Below, in pieces: positions 1 through 8,195 of a DNA stretch of 34,905 bases. Under the pieces are notes generated by a model. That model did not search any database. It was not told the DNA's origin and was given only the letters and a program-made list of their open reading frames with translations. Source of the stretch: a virus; IMG/VR virus record IMGVR_UViG_3300042006_000132, positions 1 to 34,905 of that record. One strand, given 5' to 3'. The position numbers were made by a program, and so were the translations under genes. Position 1 is the stretch's first letter. Every line of letters starts with the position of its first letter.

Positions 1-2
1 AA

Positions 3-215
3 GTGATCCTGATGCTCAAGGCCAGCGCCCTGGCGAGCACCGTGACCCTGCTGGAACTCACCGGCATGGCCCGAACGATCATTGCCCGGACCTACCTGCC
101 GGTAGAAATCTTCTTCGCGGCCGGCATGTTCTACCTGGTGATGTCCTTCGTCCTGGTACAAGGCTTCAAGCAACTGGAACGCTGGTTGCGCGTCGATGCC
201 TGCCAAGGGCGCTGA
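3..215 (+). CDS. Amino-acid ABC transporter permease, C-terminal end (partial)
   Basis: The last 70 residues of an inner-membrane permease of the HisM/ArtM type; the start lies before the window. The sequence shows a hydrophobic, helix-rich C-terminus with segments such as KASALASTVTLLELTG and IFFAAGMFYLVMSFVLV, typical of polar amino-acid ABC permeases, where this region packs against the ATPase and closes the last transmembrane helix. The stop TGA overlaps the beginning of the next reading frame by about 20 bases, so the two genes may be co-transcribed. It is host DNA outside the prophage. The substrate cannot be told from this fragment; a basic amino acid is only a guess. Confidence 0.75.
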   Translation: MILMLKASALASTVTLLELTGMARTIIARTYLPVEIFFAAGMFYLVMSFVLVQGFKQLERWLRVDACQGR

Positions 216-1449
216 GAGCGAGGTGCTGACGGGCGAAGCATTGCTCGCCCGTTTCATGGCCCTGGATGCTTTTCTCACAGAGCACCAGGCACTATGGAAG
301 CCCCGCCCCTTCACTCATCTGCAGCTACCTTGGGAAACTTCCCACCCCGAATTGGCCCAATGGCTACGCCAGCGTTCGCTGCAAGCGGCGGAAAACGACC
401 ATCACCAGCCGTGGTTGATTGAAGACGCGCCCGCGCCGTTTGCGCAATGGGCCGCTACCGCCCGCGCATTGAGCGCTGTCGCCGAGCTGCCCGCCAGCCC
501 GCTGAAAGCGTCAACTCATCGCCTCAACGTCGACGTACCCGGGCGCAAATGGCAGCAGATCGAGGCCTTCGCCAGCCGCCTGAACTTCACCACCAAACCG
601 ACCCACTGGCTCGACTGGTGCGCCGGGAAAGGCCACCTGGGTCGACGGTTATTGCACGACGATCAGCACCTGACCTGCCTGGAATACGACCCCATGCTGG
701 TCGCCGCCGGCCAGCAACTGAGCCAGCGCCACAACCTGCCCGCCGTGCACCTGCAGCAAGACGTGATGGCGACGGACGCGGCCCAGGCGGTCCAACCGAA
801 ACACACCCCGGTAGCCCTCCACGCCTGCGGCGACCTGCATGTGCGGCTCATGCACCTGGCGAGTATCGCCGGCTGCGCACAAATGGCTATCGCGCCGTGC
901 TGCTACAACCGCATCAGCACGGCGCAGTATCAACCGCTGTCCGATGCGGCCAGCCAATCCCGCCTGCAACTGTCGCTGGACGACCTTGGCCTGCCACTGA
1001 GCGAAACCGTCACCGCCGGCGCGCGCGTCCGACGGCAACGGGACAAATCCATGGCCCGGCGCCTGGCCTTCGACCTGCTGCAAAGGCAAATCCGCCACAG
1101 CGACGACTACCTGCCCACACCGTCATTACCCAGCGCCTGGCTGGAAAAACCGTTCGCCCAATACTGCACCGAGCTGGCGGCCCTGAAGAATTTATCCATA
1201 GTCGGTTCCCCCGATTGGGAGCAATTGGAGGCTGCGGGTTATAAACGCCTGGCCGAGGTGCGCAACCTGGAACTGGTGCGAGGCCTTTTCCGACGGCCGT
1301 TGGAGCTTTGGCTGGCGCTGGACCGGGCACTTTTCCTCTGCCAGAGCGGTTATCACGTACGCCTCGGTATCTTCTGCGAAGCACCTCTTACCCCACGAAA
1401 TCTGTTGCTCTTGGCAGAGCGTCGTCCCCGCCGTACAGCCTGTGGATAA
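196..1449 (+). CDS. METTL25-type class I SAM-dependent methyltransferase
   Basis: A 417-residue protein with a Rossmann-type methyltransferase core in its first half. Visible motifs are the glycine-rich SAM loop LDWCAGKGHLGRRLL (about residues 138-152), an acidic strand end (CLEYDP), LHACGDLH (about 209-216) and APCCYN (about 233-238). The HACGDL and PCCY pair is characteristic of the METTL25/RRNAD1-like family. The substrate in bacteria is not known to me. The start at 196 overlaps the permease end; no strong Shine-Dalgarno is seen, and an internal start near 256 is possible. This is the last host gene before the tRNA and the prophage. It is not part of the mobile DNA. Confidence 0.8.
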   Translation: MPAKGAESEVLTGEALLARFMALDAFLTEHQALWKPRPFTHLQLPWETSHPELAQWLRQRSLQAAENDHHQPWLIEDAPAPFAQWAATARALSAVAELPASPLKASTHRLNVDVPGRKWQQIEAFASRLNFTTKPTHWLDWCAGKGHLGRRLLHDDQHLTCLEYDPMLVAAGQQLSQRHNLPAVHLQQDVMATDAAQAVQPKHTPVALHACGDLHVRLMHLASIAGCAQMAIAPCCYNRISTAQYQPLSDAASQSRLQLSLDDLGLPLSETVTAGARVRRQRDKSMARRLAFDLLQRQIRHSDDYLPTPSLPSAWLEKPFAQYCTELAALKNLSIVGSPDWEQLEAAGYKRLAEVRNLELVRGLFRRPLELWLALDRALFLCQSGYHVRLGIFCEAPLTPRNLLLLAERRPRRTACG

Positions 1450-1769
1450 GTCTGTTGATGAAATAAGCCTGGATCTAAGTAGGTCCTGATTTTTTGAGTA
1501 TTTGTAAGCTGGTCATTTTTTGTTCACATGGATAAAAAACCATGAAAACAGGGATTTGCGAGCAAACGAGAAAAGTGTCACAAAAAGGAAAGATTCCGTT
1601 CGGCGCTTCCTTCCCATTGTGCATAAGCGCCAAAACAAACCGACATAACGGTTGGTTTTAACGCCGTCAGGGCAGCATTTTCGCTGGCCGTGCGTCGATT
1701 GATGCCCGCACGCAAGCTCCGCCGCCCCGCCGAGCCACGGCCTGCGTAAAAATAGTCAGAATTCAGGGG
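1450..1769. other. Host intergenic stretch with no convincing gene
   Basis: This 320-base stretch between the methyltransferase and the tRNA promoter holds only weak reading frames. A 39-codon frame starts at an ATG near 1541, after an A-rich tract, but it has no ribosome site or family signature. The leftward frame over 1578-1787 would run across the tRNA promoter and is rejected. I see no clear terminator for the methyltransferase. Confidence 0.5.
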
Positions 1770-1797
1770 TTTACAGAACCCGCCCAATCGCTATAAT
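1770..1797 (+). promoter_or_regulatory. Sigma-70 promoter of tRNA-Thr
   Basis: The -35 box TTTACA (1770-1775) and a perfect -10 box TATAAT (1792-1797) are separated by 16 bases. The mature tRNA begins 13 bases downstream of the -10 box, as expected for a strong stable-RNA promoter. Confidence 0.85.
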
Positions 1798-1809
1798 CGT
1801 CGCCCACAC

Positions 1810-1889
<80 letters not shown>

Positions 1890-1890
<1 letters not shown>

Positions 1891-1926
1891 AACAAGGGCT
1901 TGCAGCGATGCAGGCCCTTTGTTTTT
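1890..1926 (+). terminator. Phage-borne terminator behind tRNA-Thr
   Basis: An imperfect hairpin pairs AAACAAGGGC and TGCA with TGCA and GCCCTTTGTTT, followed by a T-tract ending near 1926. It sits directly behind the shared repeat, inside phage DNA, and so replaces the host tRNA terminator, which was moved to 34505-34530 by the insertion. Confidence 0.75.
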
Positions 1927-1933
1927 GCCTCAC

Positions 1934-1954
1934 ACGTAACAACGGACGTAACAA
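1934..1954 (+). promoter_or_regulatory. Candidate integrase arm-type sites, left side
   Basis: Two copies of ACGTAACAA, at 1934-1942 and 1946-1954, lie 12 bases apart about 45-65 bases inside attL. Two close relatives, ACGTAATAA, lie on the inner side of attR at 34314 and 34366. Pairs of short direct repeats on both att flanks are what arm-binding sites of tyrosine integrases look like. Assignment rests on position and sequence only. Confidence 0.5.
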
Positions 1955-2035
1955 GCGCATGCGTAAGCGGCAGCCTGTGCGTCGGGTCACGCTCCCCCTC
2001 CTGAGTGCTCTGACCTGATTTATGTTGACCCATGG

Positions 2036-2320
2036 GAAAAAGGTAATTTTGGTAATTTCATTTTTGAGACAGCCGGAAAGCCTTTAAAATCATAGGGTTA
2101 GAGTAGATAGTTAAAGGTAATAATATGGTAATTTGATGGTTAGCCAATTACCTTTTGCCATGGTCAGAACCGGCATTGCTGCAGCCCTTTAAAATCAAGG
2201 GGTTACAGAAAAATTACCTTTACCCTTACCGTAAATTACCTTTTCTGGTAATTGCTCAAAGACCCGGAACACAAGGGCTCCAGCCCGATCCCCCACCCCG
2301 ATTACCAAAATTACCTTTTC
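2036..2320. repeat. Iteron-like GGTAAT cluster, candidate phage origin
   Basis: Ten copies of GGTAAT lie here: five on the + strand (starting at 2042, 2051, 2116, 2127 and 2247) and five on the - strand (ATTACC at 2147, 2213, 2235, 2301 and 2310). Most lie within a longer AAAAGGTAATTT-like context, and several form pairs 9-12 bases apart. A second repeat, CCTTTAAAATCA followed by GGGTTA, occurs at 2081 and 2186. The region is AT-rich and has no convincing gene. It resembles a replication origin for the primase-helicase at 28316, though a regulatory or packaging role cannot be excluded. Confidence 0.55.
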
Positions 2321-2330
2321 CCCAGCCCTC

Positions 2331-2879
2331 AACTGAAAATGGCCACCTGCTGCCATCTGGAAAACAGATCGGTCGGGCCACCTAATCCGCGTAAAAAGCC
2401 CGTTCCAGGTAGTGAAGGCCTGTGCAAAGCTCCACGCACGGAGAATCACGCTCCAGCCCACGGCCTGCCTAGCGTTCATGATGCTGACGTGTGTCAACTG
2501 TGTGCGTCTTGGTGCGTGTTTTTGAGAGCTGGGCGGATTGTGAAAACTGGCTGTAGTGAGGGTTTTCCGATTGTTCGCTCAAGCGGGCCGGGGCTACCGG
2601 GAACTGGTGCCCTGCAGTGGCTCCAGATAGCGCTGTGCAACCGCATGACATTTCTCTGCAAAACTTTGCACTCTGTGCAACGGCCGATCACCTATGAAAG
2701 CCCACGGCGGGCTTGGCCTGGAGCCCTGTTTGCACCCCACCGCTCGCTTGCACAAAAAAGGGACACAAAGCCCGTCGGCGGGAGGGGGATAAGTGATTTC
2801 CAGACAGATTTTTTTTGCCAGGAAGTACTTTCCTGATTGCGATATGCTCGGTGCTCTGTGTGCTGAAGGGACCAGGTCG
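2331..2879. other. Non-coding stretch between repeats and first cargo gene
   Basis: About 550 bases with several overlapping open frames on both strands but none with a clear ribosome site, family signature or consistent codon use. The leftward frame ending at 2195 runs through the repeat cluster and is probably fortuitous. The phage cos site could lie between the late genes and attP, as in HP1-type genomes, but I cannot identify it by sequence. Confidence 0.4.
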
Positions 2880-3131
2880 ATGTCTGGAACGCGCTGTGTG
2901 GATTTAACGACCATGGTCATGCCTGAACAGGTGCGGACTCAGGTACTGCGACTACTGGCCAATCTGGAGGTCGCTGACACTGAACAGGCGACGCGGATGG
3001 CTCTTGAACGAGCAGAAGGTTTTGTACTTGGTCTTGAGATGGCCACCTTTCCCAGGCAAATAACTGAATCTTTATACATCGGCTTTGAGAGCGCGGCTGA
3101 AGCCCGACTAGCCCAGATAAAATCTTTGTGA
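2880..3131 (+). CDS. Small hypothetical phage protein
   Basis: An 83-residue protein with no family I can name. I chose the ATG at 2880, because AAGGGA lies about ten bases upstream; a longer frame from 2793 runs through AT-rich non-coding sequence. The protein is mostly predicted helix, with an amphipathic segment VRTQVLRLLANLEVADTEQA and a C-terminal part containing ESLYIGFESAAEARLAQIK. It is soluble, with no signal peptide. It precedes the AT-rich cargo operon by about 75 bases but has ordinary phage composition, so it may be an independent phage gene. Confidence 0.55.
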   Translation: MSGTRCVDLTTMVMPEQVRTQVLRLLANLEVADTEQATRMALERAEGFVLGLEMATFPRQITESLYIGFESAAEARLAQIKSL

Positions 3132-3205
3132 ACAGGTCATTGCGTTGCAGGACACTACCAACTAGACATTGATCTGCAGCATTTAATATGGAAATGGAGT
3201 ACTGC

Positions 3206-4009
3206 ATGCTACTGGGCAAGAGCTGCGCAAAAAGGCATCACATCAGGAATGGAACTCTAAGACTCGGAACTCTTGCCTATTACAGAGCCACTGAAAACCA
3301 AGAGATCGCCGACAAAGGGGAAGGCCAATACAGTTTTACCGTCAAATTAGATGGTGAGGTTCGAGTAAGCACCTACTGGTTTGATACTCTGAATGCAGGA
3401 TTGCAGATAGGAAGTGTTGAGCCGCATTATTACCCAGGCAACATGACAGCTTGGCTAGACAAGATCGATTTCGTGAGAGACGGCCCAGAACACGTAAAGA
3501 TGAAAGATACTGTAATCCGCATCTTTAGAGAGAGCCCCAATTGCTTCGTGTTCTGCATGTCGGCTGTAGAAAGCCTTTCAGAATGCCAAACCATATTCAG
3601 CGGTTACGACGACTGCTGGGGCATTGCCAAGACTCAAGCCAAAGAATTTTGCATTGAAACCGCTAAAATCTTGTTGGAAACTTTAAAAGCTGAGTATCGA
3701 TCAGGCAAGCCTATATTGCCAGAGGGACTACCGGGCGGCTTAGACATAGATAAATTAAGCATCAACTGTATATGGAGCGAGGTGATGTACGTTCCCAGAG
3801 AACTTCACATCAGCGAAGCGAATAATGATACGCTTTCTCAGTTTTTGGAGAAGATGGAATCCATGGCATTTATAAAGCCACCAGAGCCATTCGCCAAAGA
3901 GAAGGAATATCGCTTCCAGTTTAACATCATGCATGGTAATTATTTACTTGAGCCAAGAGTCGAATCCATTATCATTGACGCAAAAAAATTAGCCAGATTT
4001 GTGATCTAG
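3206..4009 (+). CDS. Cargo gene A: unknown soluble protein, DUF2971-like features
   Basis: A protein of 267 residues (273 if the ATG at 3188 is used). The ATG at 3206 is preferred because GGAG lies six bases before it. No signal peptide or membrane helix is seen. The N-terminal part reads IRNGTLRLGTLAYYR followed by E-rich sequence and DKGEG; the C-terminal part has PFAKEKEYRFQFNI. Together these recall DUF2971-like proteins, which start with a small-element-then-YR pattern and end with a KEKEYR motif; this likeness is my inference and weak. The gene is much richer in A+T than its neighbours and is followed after 71 bases by a membrane protein gene. The position between late genes and attP is typical for phage cargo such as toxins or anti-phage systems. 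Confidence 0.7.
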   Translation: MLLGKSCAKRHHIRNGTLRLGTLAYYRATENQEIADKGEGQYSFTVKLDGEVRVSTYWFDTLNAGLQIGSVEPHYYPGNMTAWLDKIDFVRDGPEHVKMKDTVIRIFRESPNCFVFCMSAVESLSECQTIFSGYDDCWGIAKTQAKEFCIETAKILLETLKAEYRSGKPILPEGLPGGLDIDKLSINCIWSEVMYVPRELHISEANNDTLSQFLEKMESMAFIKPPEPFAKEKEYRFQFNIMHGNYLLEPRVESIIIDAKKLARFVI

Positions 4010-4080
4010 ACCTGATCTATTAACGCCGCCATTCGGGCTATGGAAATCTGAGCGCAGTTAGAACAACGAGGTATTTTTTC

Positions 4081-5079
4081 ATGACTCAAGACTGGAATTG
4101 GTTTTTTAGTTCCTTATCTCAATCAGCCGCAGCGATAGTCGGTATTTTTGGCGCATTCATCATCACCAAAATCTTTTCCCACCAATCTTTGTTTATCGAG
4201 AAAAGCAACAGAATAAAACAACTGGTCAATCAGGCGCGACGCATATCCGAAACTGCCAATAGCTTTAACGTCAAATGGCTAAACGACGGCTGGAACGAAA
4301 GCGAATACAGGGACTTCCATCAGCGGGTAGACGATACGTATCCGGATATCGAAGATGCAGAGCTTATACCTGATGATTTTCTTGATGACTTCATCAAAGA
4401 AGGCAAATTTTCGAGATACACAGACCGGAACGACATCATGAGCGAACTCCGTCATATAGCCCGCTCCATAGCAAATGAAAACACGTACAAACGAAGACAA
4501 AAAGAGCATGCTGAAAGAGCCAAAGAAGGCGATCAGAATCTAGCATTTCCAACTATTTCCAACATGATGCGTTCGCTAACGATAGCGAACACCAATCAAA
4601 AAAGCATCCATAGCTCTTTTCAGAGTTCGATGCCGGCGCCTTGGGACGCCTTAGGCAAGACGAGAGAAGGCCTGGGGGCGAGCTACCGGGAAGCTCGGCA
4701 TCACGCTCGTGAAAGTGCTATTTTTTTGGAATCTATCGAAGGAAACCCGGAGTCTCCGCGACTGATATCCTTAGCGCTCCTACTGGTGCTAATAATATTT
4801 TTCTCCGGTGTAATCTATCCTTTGAGCTTCATGCCTGCAAGCGGCCCGCCTAACATAGAGTTATCCATAGAAGCCATCAAATTCCATGTATGCTCTTTTA
4901 AAGGTTTCTTGCTGGGACTTATAGGAACCGCATTTACTGTAATTGTGACCATATTCTTCGTAACAAACGATCGCATGAAGTATTTAGCGTCTGACATCGA
5001 GCAAATAAGAAAACTCACTGACGTTAGCTGGTACTGCGACAGCTTCAAATTCGTTGCCCAGCACGTTGATCAAGATTAA
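4081..5079 (+). CDS. Cargo gene B: three-helix membrane protein of unknown function
   Basis: A 332-residue protein. One membrane helix lies near the N-terminus (about residues 12-31, with QSAAAIVGIFGAFIITKIF), then about 195 charged residues that should be soluble, then two further helices (about 228-250 and 275-297) and a short charged tail. GAGG precedes the ATG by nine bases. It is AT-rich like cargo gene A and probably in one operon with it. Its stop codon overlaps the stop of the convergent spike gene by four bases. I recognise no family. A membrane effector paired with a soluble sensor is a common layout in abortive-infection systems, but that role is inference. Confidence 0.75.
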   Translation: MTQDWNWFFSSLSQSAAAIVGIFGAFIITKIFSHQSLFIEKSNRIKQLVNQARRISETANSFNVKWLNDGWNESEYRDFHQRVDDTYPDIEDAELIPDDFLDDFIKEGKFSRYTDRNDIMSELRHIARSIANENTYKRRQKEHAERAKEGDQNLAFPTISNMMRSLTIANTNQKSIHSSFQSSMPAPWDALGKTREGLGASYREARHHARESAIFLESIEGNPESPRLISLALLLVLIIFFSGVIYPLSFMPASGPPNIELSIEAIKFHVCSFKGFLLGLIGTAFTVIVTIFFVTNDRMKYLASDIEQIRKLTDVSWYCDSFKFVAQHVDQD

Positions 5080-6047
5080 AGGGTGACCGACCCCAACTCT
5101 GCGGACAGCAGCCCAGCTTTCGTAGCGTCGCTGCTGAATGCAGCCGCTTGAGTAGGAATCGGCGAAGGCCCATGTGTATGCGCTGCTAGCTCAGTGGCAA
5201 TCTGCTGAATCAGATCCAGTGTGTCGCAAACCACTCGAAATATATTGACGTTTTTCGAGCCAACATGACTTTTTGGCGCGCTTAACTGTTGGCTAATACC
5301 AGCTACGCTTTCGCGCAGCCCCTGAATGCGTTCATGCATATCCCCACCGACCGCCGCGTTGTACTTCTTGCTGACCACAAGGTTGTAGTCGCGACCGGTC
5401 GCCTGGTGCAGGTCATCCACTGCCGCCAGGCTCGCAGTGCCGCCTGACAGCAGCTTGAGCGCGCCCAGGGCTTCGATCTTCTTGACTCCCCCCACCGTCT
5501 CGGTCGAGTGATGCTCGACGTCCTGCGTGTGGCTCTGAAACTGCTCGCGATTGCCCAGGGCCTGCACTTCGCGCTCGATCGCTTCGTCGCGGATCTTGCC
5601 ATCGGTGCTCCTGGTCCAGTTGCCGTCCGCGTCGACGCGCTGTTGTACCGCGTCACTGTGCTGCCACACCTGGTCGCCCTTTGGCACCCTGGGCAGGCTC
5701 AGACCGTGCGGCAGGATCGTCTGGATATAGGGGCTGCTCGGCAGGCCGTAGGCGAAACAGACCACCACGCGGGTGCCCTCTTCCGGAAACCCGTACATGC
5801 CCATTTCTTCCCCGCCATTGGCCAGCGGCAGCGGCACGCCCGACAGGATCGGCATGTCCGGATCGGACTCGCCGTCTGGGGTCAGCACTTCGATGTCGAC
5901 CGCGTAGCGCGGCCGGAAGTCGTCACACAGCCCGGCACCCGCCGGCGCGTCGGCCACTCCCACCACCCGGGCAAAACGCGGCAGGTGGTAGCCGCCAGTC
6001 AGCTCGGGGAATTGACGCTCTACGCTGCGCTTTATTGACTCGTCCAT
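5076..6047 (-). CDS. Baseplate spike protein (gpV-like)
   Basis: A 323-residue protein that should form the needle under the baseplate that pierces the outer membrane. The N-terminal third (to about residue 120) looks like the OB-fold domain of gpV/gp5-type proteins, with GMYGFPEEGTRVVVCFAYG. The middle is polar and repetitive, as expected for the triple beta-helix shaft. The C-terminal part carries AAHTHGPSPIP; a His-x-His motif near the tip binds iron in P2 gpV, which supports the assignment. It is longer than P2 gpV (211 residues). It is the last gene of the late operon and overlaps the hub gene by 16 bases. Confidence 0.85.
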   Translation of the reverse strand: MDESIKRSVERQFPELTGGYHLPRFARVVGVADAPAGAGLCDDFRPRYAVDIEVLTPDGESDPDMPILSGVPLPLANGGEEMGMYGFPEEGTRVVVCFAYGLPSSPYIQTILPHGLSLPRVPKGDQVWQHSDAVQQRVDADGNWTRSTDGKIRDEAIEREVQALGNREQFQSHTQDVEHHSTETVGGVKKIEALGALKLLSGGTASLAAVDDLHQATGRDYNLVVSKKYNAAVGGDMHERIQGLRESVAGISQQLSAPKSHVGSKNVNIFRVVCDTLDLIQQIATELAAHTHGPSPIPTQAAAFSSDATKAGLLSAELGSVTL

Positions 6048-6730
6048 TTGATCGCCATCTGTGTGCCGGCGAGCGTCACGCTGGTGATGCGCTCCCCTTG
6101 GTTGATTGTTGCGCCCGGACGCAGGCCTGGCAGGGCCGCGATCATTGCGCTCTGGTTGCCCTGGTAACCGTCGAACAGGCTTACCGGGAGTTGCAGCGGC
6201 GCGCGTGCGCCGAAAAAGCTGTCAGCCCAGGATCCGGCGAACACCTCGCCGTCGCCCTGCTGCTGCCAGATGAAGTCGTCGATACCGAAGACCTTGGCCA
6301 GGCTGTCCATGGCCAGCGTGCCGGAGGCCAGGCTGTAGAAGAACGGGGCCTTGGCCCGCGTGTAATCCCGATCGGGCACACGGAAACGCAGGCCGGTCTT
6401 GCTGCTCACGTCGGCCAGCACCGCCCGCATGTCGACGTGCCGCAGGTTCATCGGCAGCTTGCCGGCCAGTACAGCGGCCAGCTCGCGGCAGTACACCACC
6501 TGCTCGATGCCATTAGCCGCGGTGCAGCGTTCGACGTAGCCAATGAAGTGCCGTTGCAGCGCGGACTCGTTGTAACCGATGTCCAGCGTGACCAGGCCTT
6601 TGACCTGCGCGCCGGCCTGCACCGTGAAGGTCGCCCGCCCCGGGCTCTTGAGATCCAGGCGAACATCATCGTTCACCAGGGAAACGACCGCGCCGTCGAT
6701 GGTCAGCACCTTGTGCAGTTTCATGCTCAT
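6032..6730 (-). CDS. Baseplate hub protein (gp27/VgrG-N-like)
   Basis: A 232-residue protein probably forming the hub ring between tail tube and spike. The N-terminal part (VLTIDGAVVSLVNDDVRLDL, ATFTVQAG) and the following FIGYVERC resemble the first tube-like domains of gp27/gpD proteins, and its place just upstream of the spike gene fits. It is shorter than P2 gpD (387 residues), so it may be a compact hub or only part of the usual fold. The start ATG overlaps the preceding stop (ATGA), which indicates translational coupling. Confidence 0.7.
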   Translation of the reverse strand: MSMKLHKVLTIDGAVVSLVNDDVRLDLKSPGRATFTVQAGAQVKGLVTLDIGYNESALQRHFIGYVERCTAANGIEQVVYCRELAAVLAGKLPMNLRHVDMRAVLADVSSKTGLRFRVPDRDYTRAKAPFFYSLASGTLAMDSLAKVFGIDDFIWQQQGDGEVFAGSWADSFFGARAPLQLPVSLFDGYQGNQSAMIAALPGLRPGATINQGERITSVTLAGTQMAIKWTSQ

Positions 6731-7272
6731 GCCGGTTCGCCCAGGTAGGTGTCCACTTTCTTCAGCACGGCCTCAAAGCCGGTCAGTTCCTGGGGCGCGC
6801 TGCCGGATCCGCCGGCGCTGCCAGACCCGGCCACACCATCGCCTGGGGCAGACTGCGACGTCACGGCGTTGCCGGCGCGTCGGCTCTCGACCTTTTCCGG
6901 GTTGGAGAGTTTTTCGCTCAGGGTGAACTGGATGATCCATTGCGCCAGGCTGTCGTCTTCCCGGGCGCTGACGCCATCGGCAAAGGTTACCTGCCGGATG
7001 CCGAAGGCCTCGGCCGTGTCGTTGACGATCCGGTAAGTGGTCAGCTGGCCGCCCTTCTCGGTCCCTTCTGCCAGGCGCATCAGGGTGCGCAAATCGGCCT
7101 TGTCCTTGTAGCGGATGGTCAGGGCCACCGTCAGCGTTTTGGGCTTGAAACCCTTGTGCGACTTCTCGGTACCGGACGTCTGCCCGCCCATGTCGTCGGC
7201 CTCGATCCGCAGGTTGGCCGTGACCTTCATGCGGTTGCCGAGGATCTGCTGGCCGTTGAGTAACAGCGTCAT
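6727..7272 (-). CDS. Baseplate/tail complex protein
   Basis: A 181-residue protein. The start is the ATG at 7272 (MTLLLNGQQILGNRMKVTAN); the longer frame upstream lies inside the neighbouring gene. The first 125 residues look like a compact beta-rich domain (KPKTLTVALTIRYKDKADL), followed by a low-complexity Gly/Ser/Ala linker at about 139-160 and a short C-terminal helix. Small proteins of this kind in HP1/K139-type and other myophages are annotated as baseplate complex or gpU-like tail terminator proteins. The position just before the hub gene supports a baseplate role. The exact role is not shown by sequence. Confidence 0.6.
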   Translation of the reverse strand: MTLLLNGQQILGNRMKVTANLRIEADDMGGQTSGTEKSHKGFKPKTLTVALTIRYKDKADLRTLMRLAEGTEKGGQLTTYRIVNDTAEAFGIRQVTFADGVSAREDDSLAQWIIQFTLSEKLSNPEKVESRRAGNAVTSQSAPGDGVAGSGSAGGSGSAPQELTGFEAVLKKVDTYLGEPA

Positions 7273-8195
7273 AGGCCCACCAGCTCGCGCACGAACGCGA
7301 GTCCCTGCAGCGAACCCACCAGCATGACGCCGGAAGACAGCACCCATTCATGGCCTGGCGAATCGTCGCCGGCCAGCAGCTGCTTGCGCAGCTCGGTAGT
7401 GTCGCCCGGACCCAGCAACCGGGCCTGCATCGTGGCGTCGGGCGTGCCGTTGGCCAGCAGTTCCTTGAGCGCCGTCAGGTTGCCGGCCTGGCCCGCCGCC
7501 TGGTCGGCTTTGCGCTGGGCCATCGCGGCCAGATCGCTCAGCGGCGAGCTGTCGGCCGCGTAGCTTTCCAACCGGGCCACCTGGCTGCTGATGGCTTGTT
7601 TGGCGTCCTTCACCAGGGTGCAGCGCTCCAGCGGCAGGTCCGACCAGCGCGGCAGCGTGCCGGCGGTTGGCAAGGTCCACTTCTCGGCCTCCAGGGTGAA
7701 CAGGTTGCCGGCGCGGCGTTCGGCCTTCTGCAGATCGGCGATCGGCAGCAGCGCGTTGAACTTGGCCAGGCTGTTGGCCAGACCGTCATACCGCGTGCCC
7801 AGGAACAGTATCACCAGCGCATGCTGCTCGCCGGTCGGCAGGTTGCCGTCGTTGCCGTCCTGCAGCTTGTCGGCCAGCCGCTGCAGCAAGTTGGGCGCGG
7901 ACAGGAAGCGTTGACTGCCCTTGCCCTGGCCGACGCCGCTTTGAAACGGCGTCACGGTGATGCAGCGCGGCACCTCGCCAAACTGCGCATCGAGCGCGGC
8001 CAGACTCTTGTCCGCCGCCGTCTTGGCCAGCGCGCCCAGTTGGCTGGCATCGATCTTGACCAGATTGACCAGCCCTGTAACGCGCTCCGCCGTCTTGCCC
8101 AGCTCAGCGGTGGCCATGTCCTGGACACCGGCCAGGTCGTCCATCCACTTTGTGGACTGTTCAGGCCAGCGCATGGCCACGGGGGTCCAGTTCAT
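7269..8195 (-). CDS. Conserved phage tail-region protein, role unknown
   Basis: A 308-residue protein starting with MNWTPVAMRWPEQSTKWMDDLAG. The reading frame is open further upstream, but that part is a shadow of the tail-fibre chaperone gene; the ATG at 8195 overlaps the stop of that gene (ATGA). The protein is mostly helical with long charged and Ala/Leu/Gln-rich segments and no membrane helix or signal peptide. A short hydrophobic motif HALVILFLGTRYDGLANSL sits in the middle. Its place between fibre chaperone and baseplate genes suggests a structural baseplate or tail component. I recognise no named domain. Confidence 0.6.
   Translation of the reverse strand: MNWTPVAMRWPEQSTKWMDDLAGVQDMATAELGKTAERVTGLVNLVKIDASQLGALAKTAADKSLAALDAQFGEVPRCITVTPFQSGVGQGKGSQRFLSAPNLLQRLADKLQDGNDGNLPTGEQHALVILFLGTRYDGLANSLAKFNALLPIADLQKAERRAGNLFTLEAEKWTLPTAGTLPRWSDLPLERCTLVKDAKQAISSQVARLESYAADSSPLSDLAAMAQRKADQAAGQAGNLTALKELLANGTPDATMQARLLGPGDTTELRKQLLAGDDSPGHEWVLSSGVMLVGSLQGLAFVRELVGL

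Noticed and set aside
1578-1787. Leftward small frame upstream of tRNA-Thr
   Set aside because: It would cover the tRNA promoter and shows no family features.
2195-2497. A 100-codon leftward frame that reads like a protein in parts
   Set aside because: It covers the GGTAAT repeats and has no ribosome site; I could not support it as a gene, although conservation of the region in related phages might make it appear in annotations.
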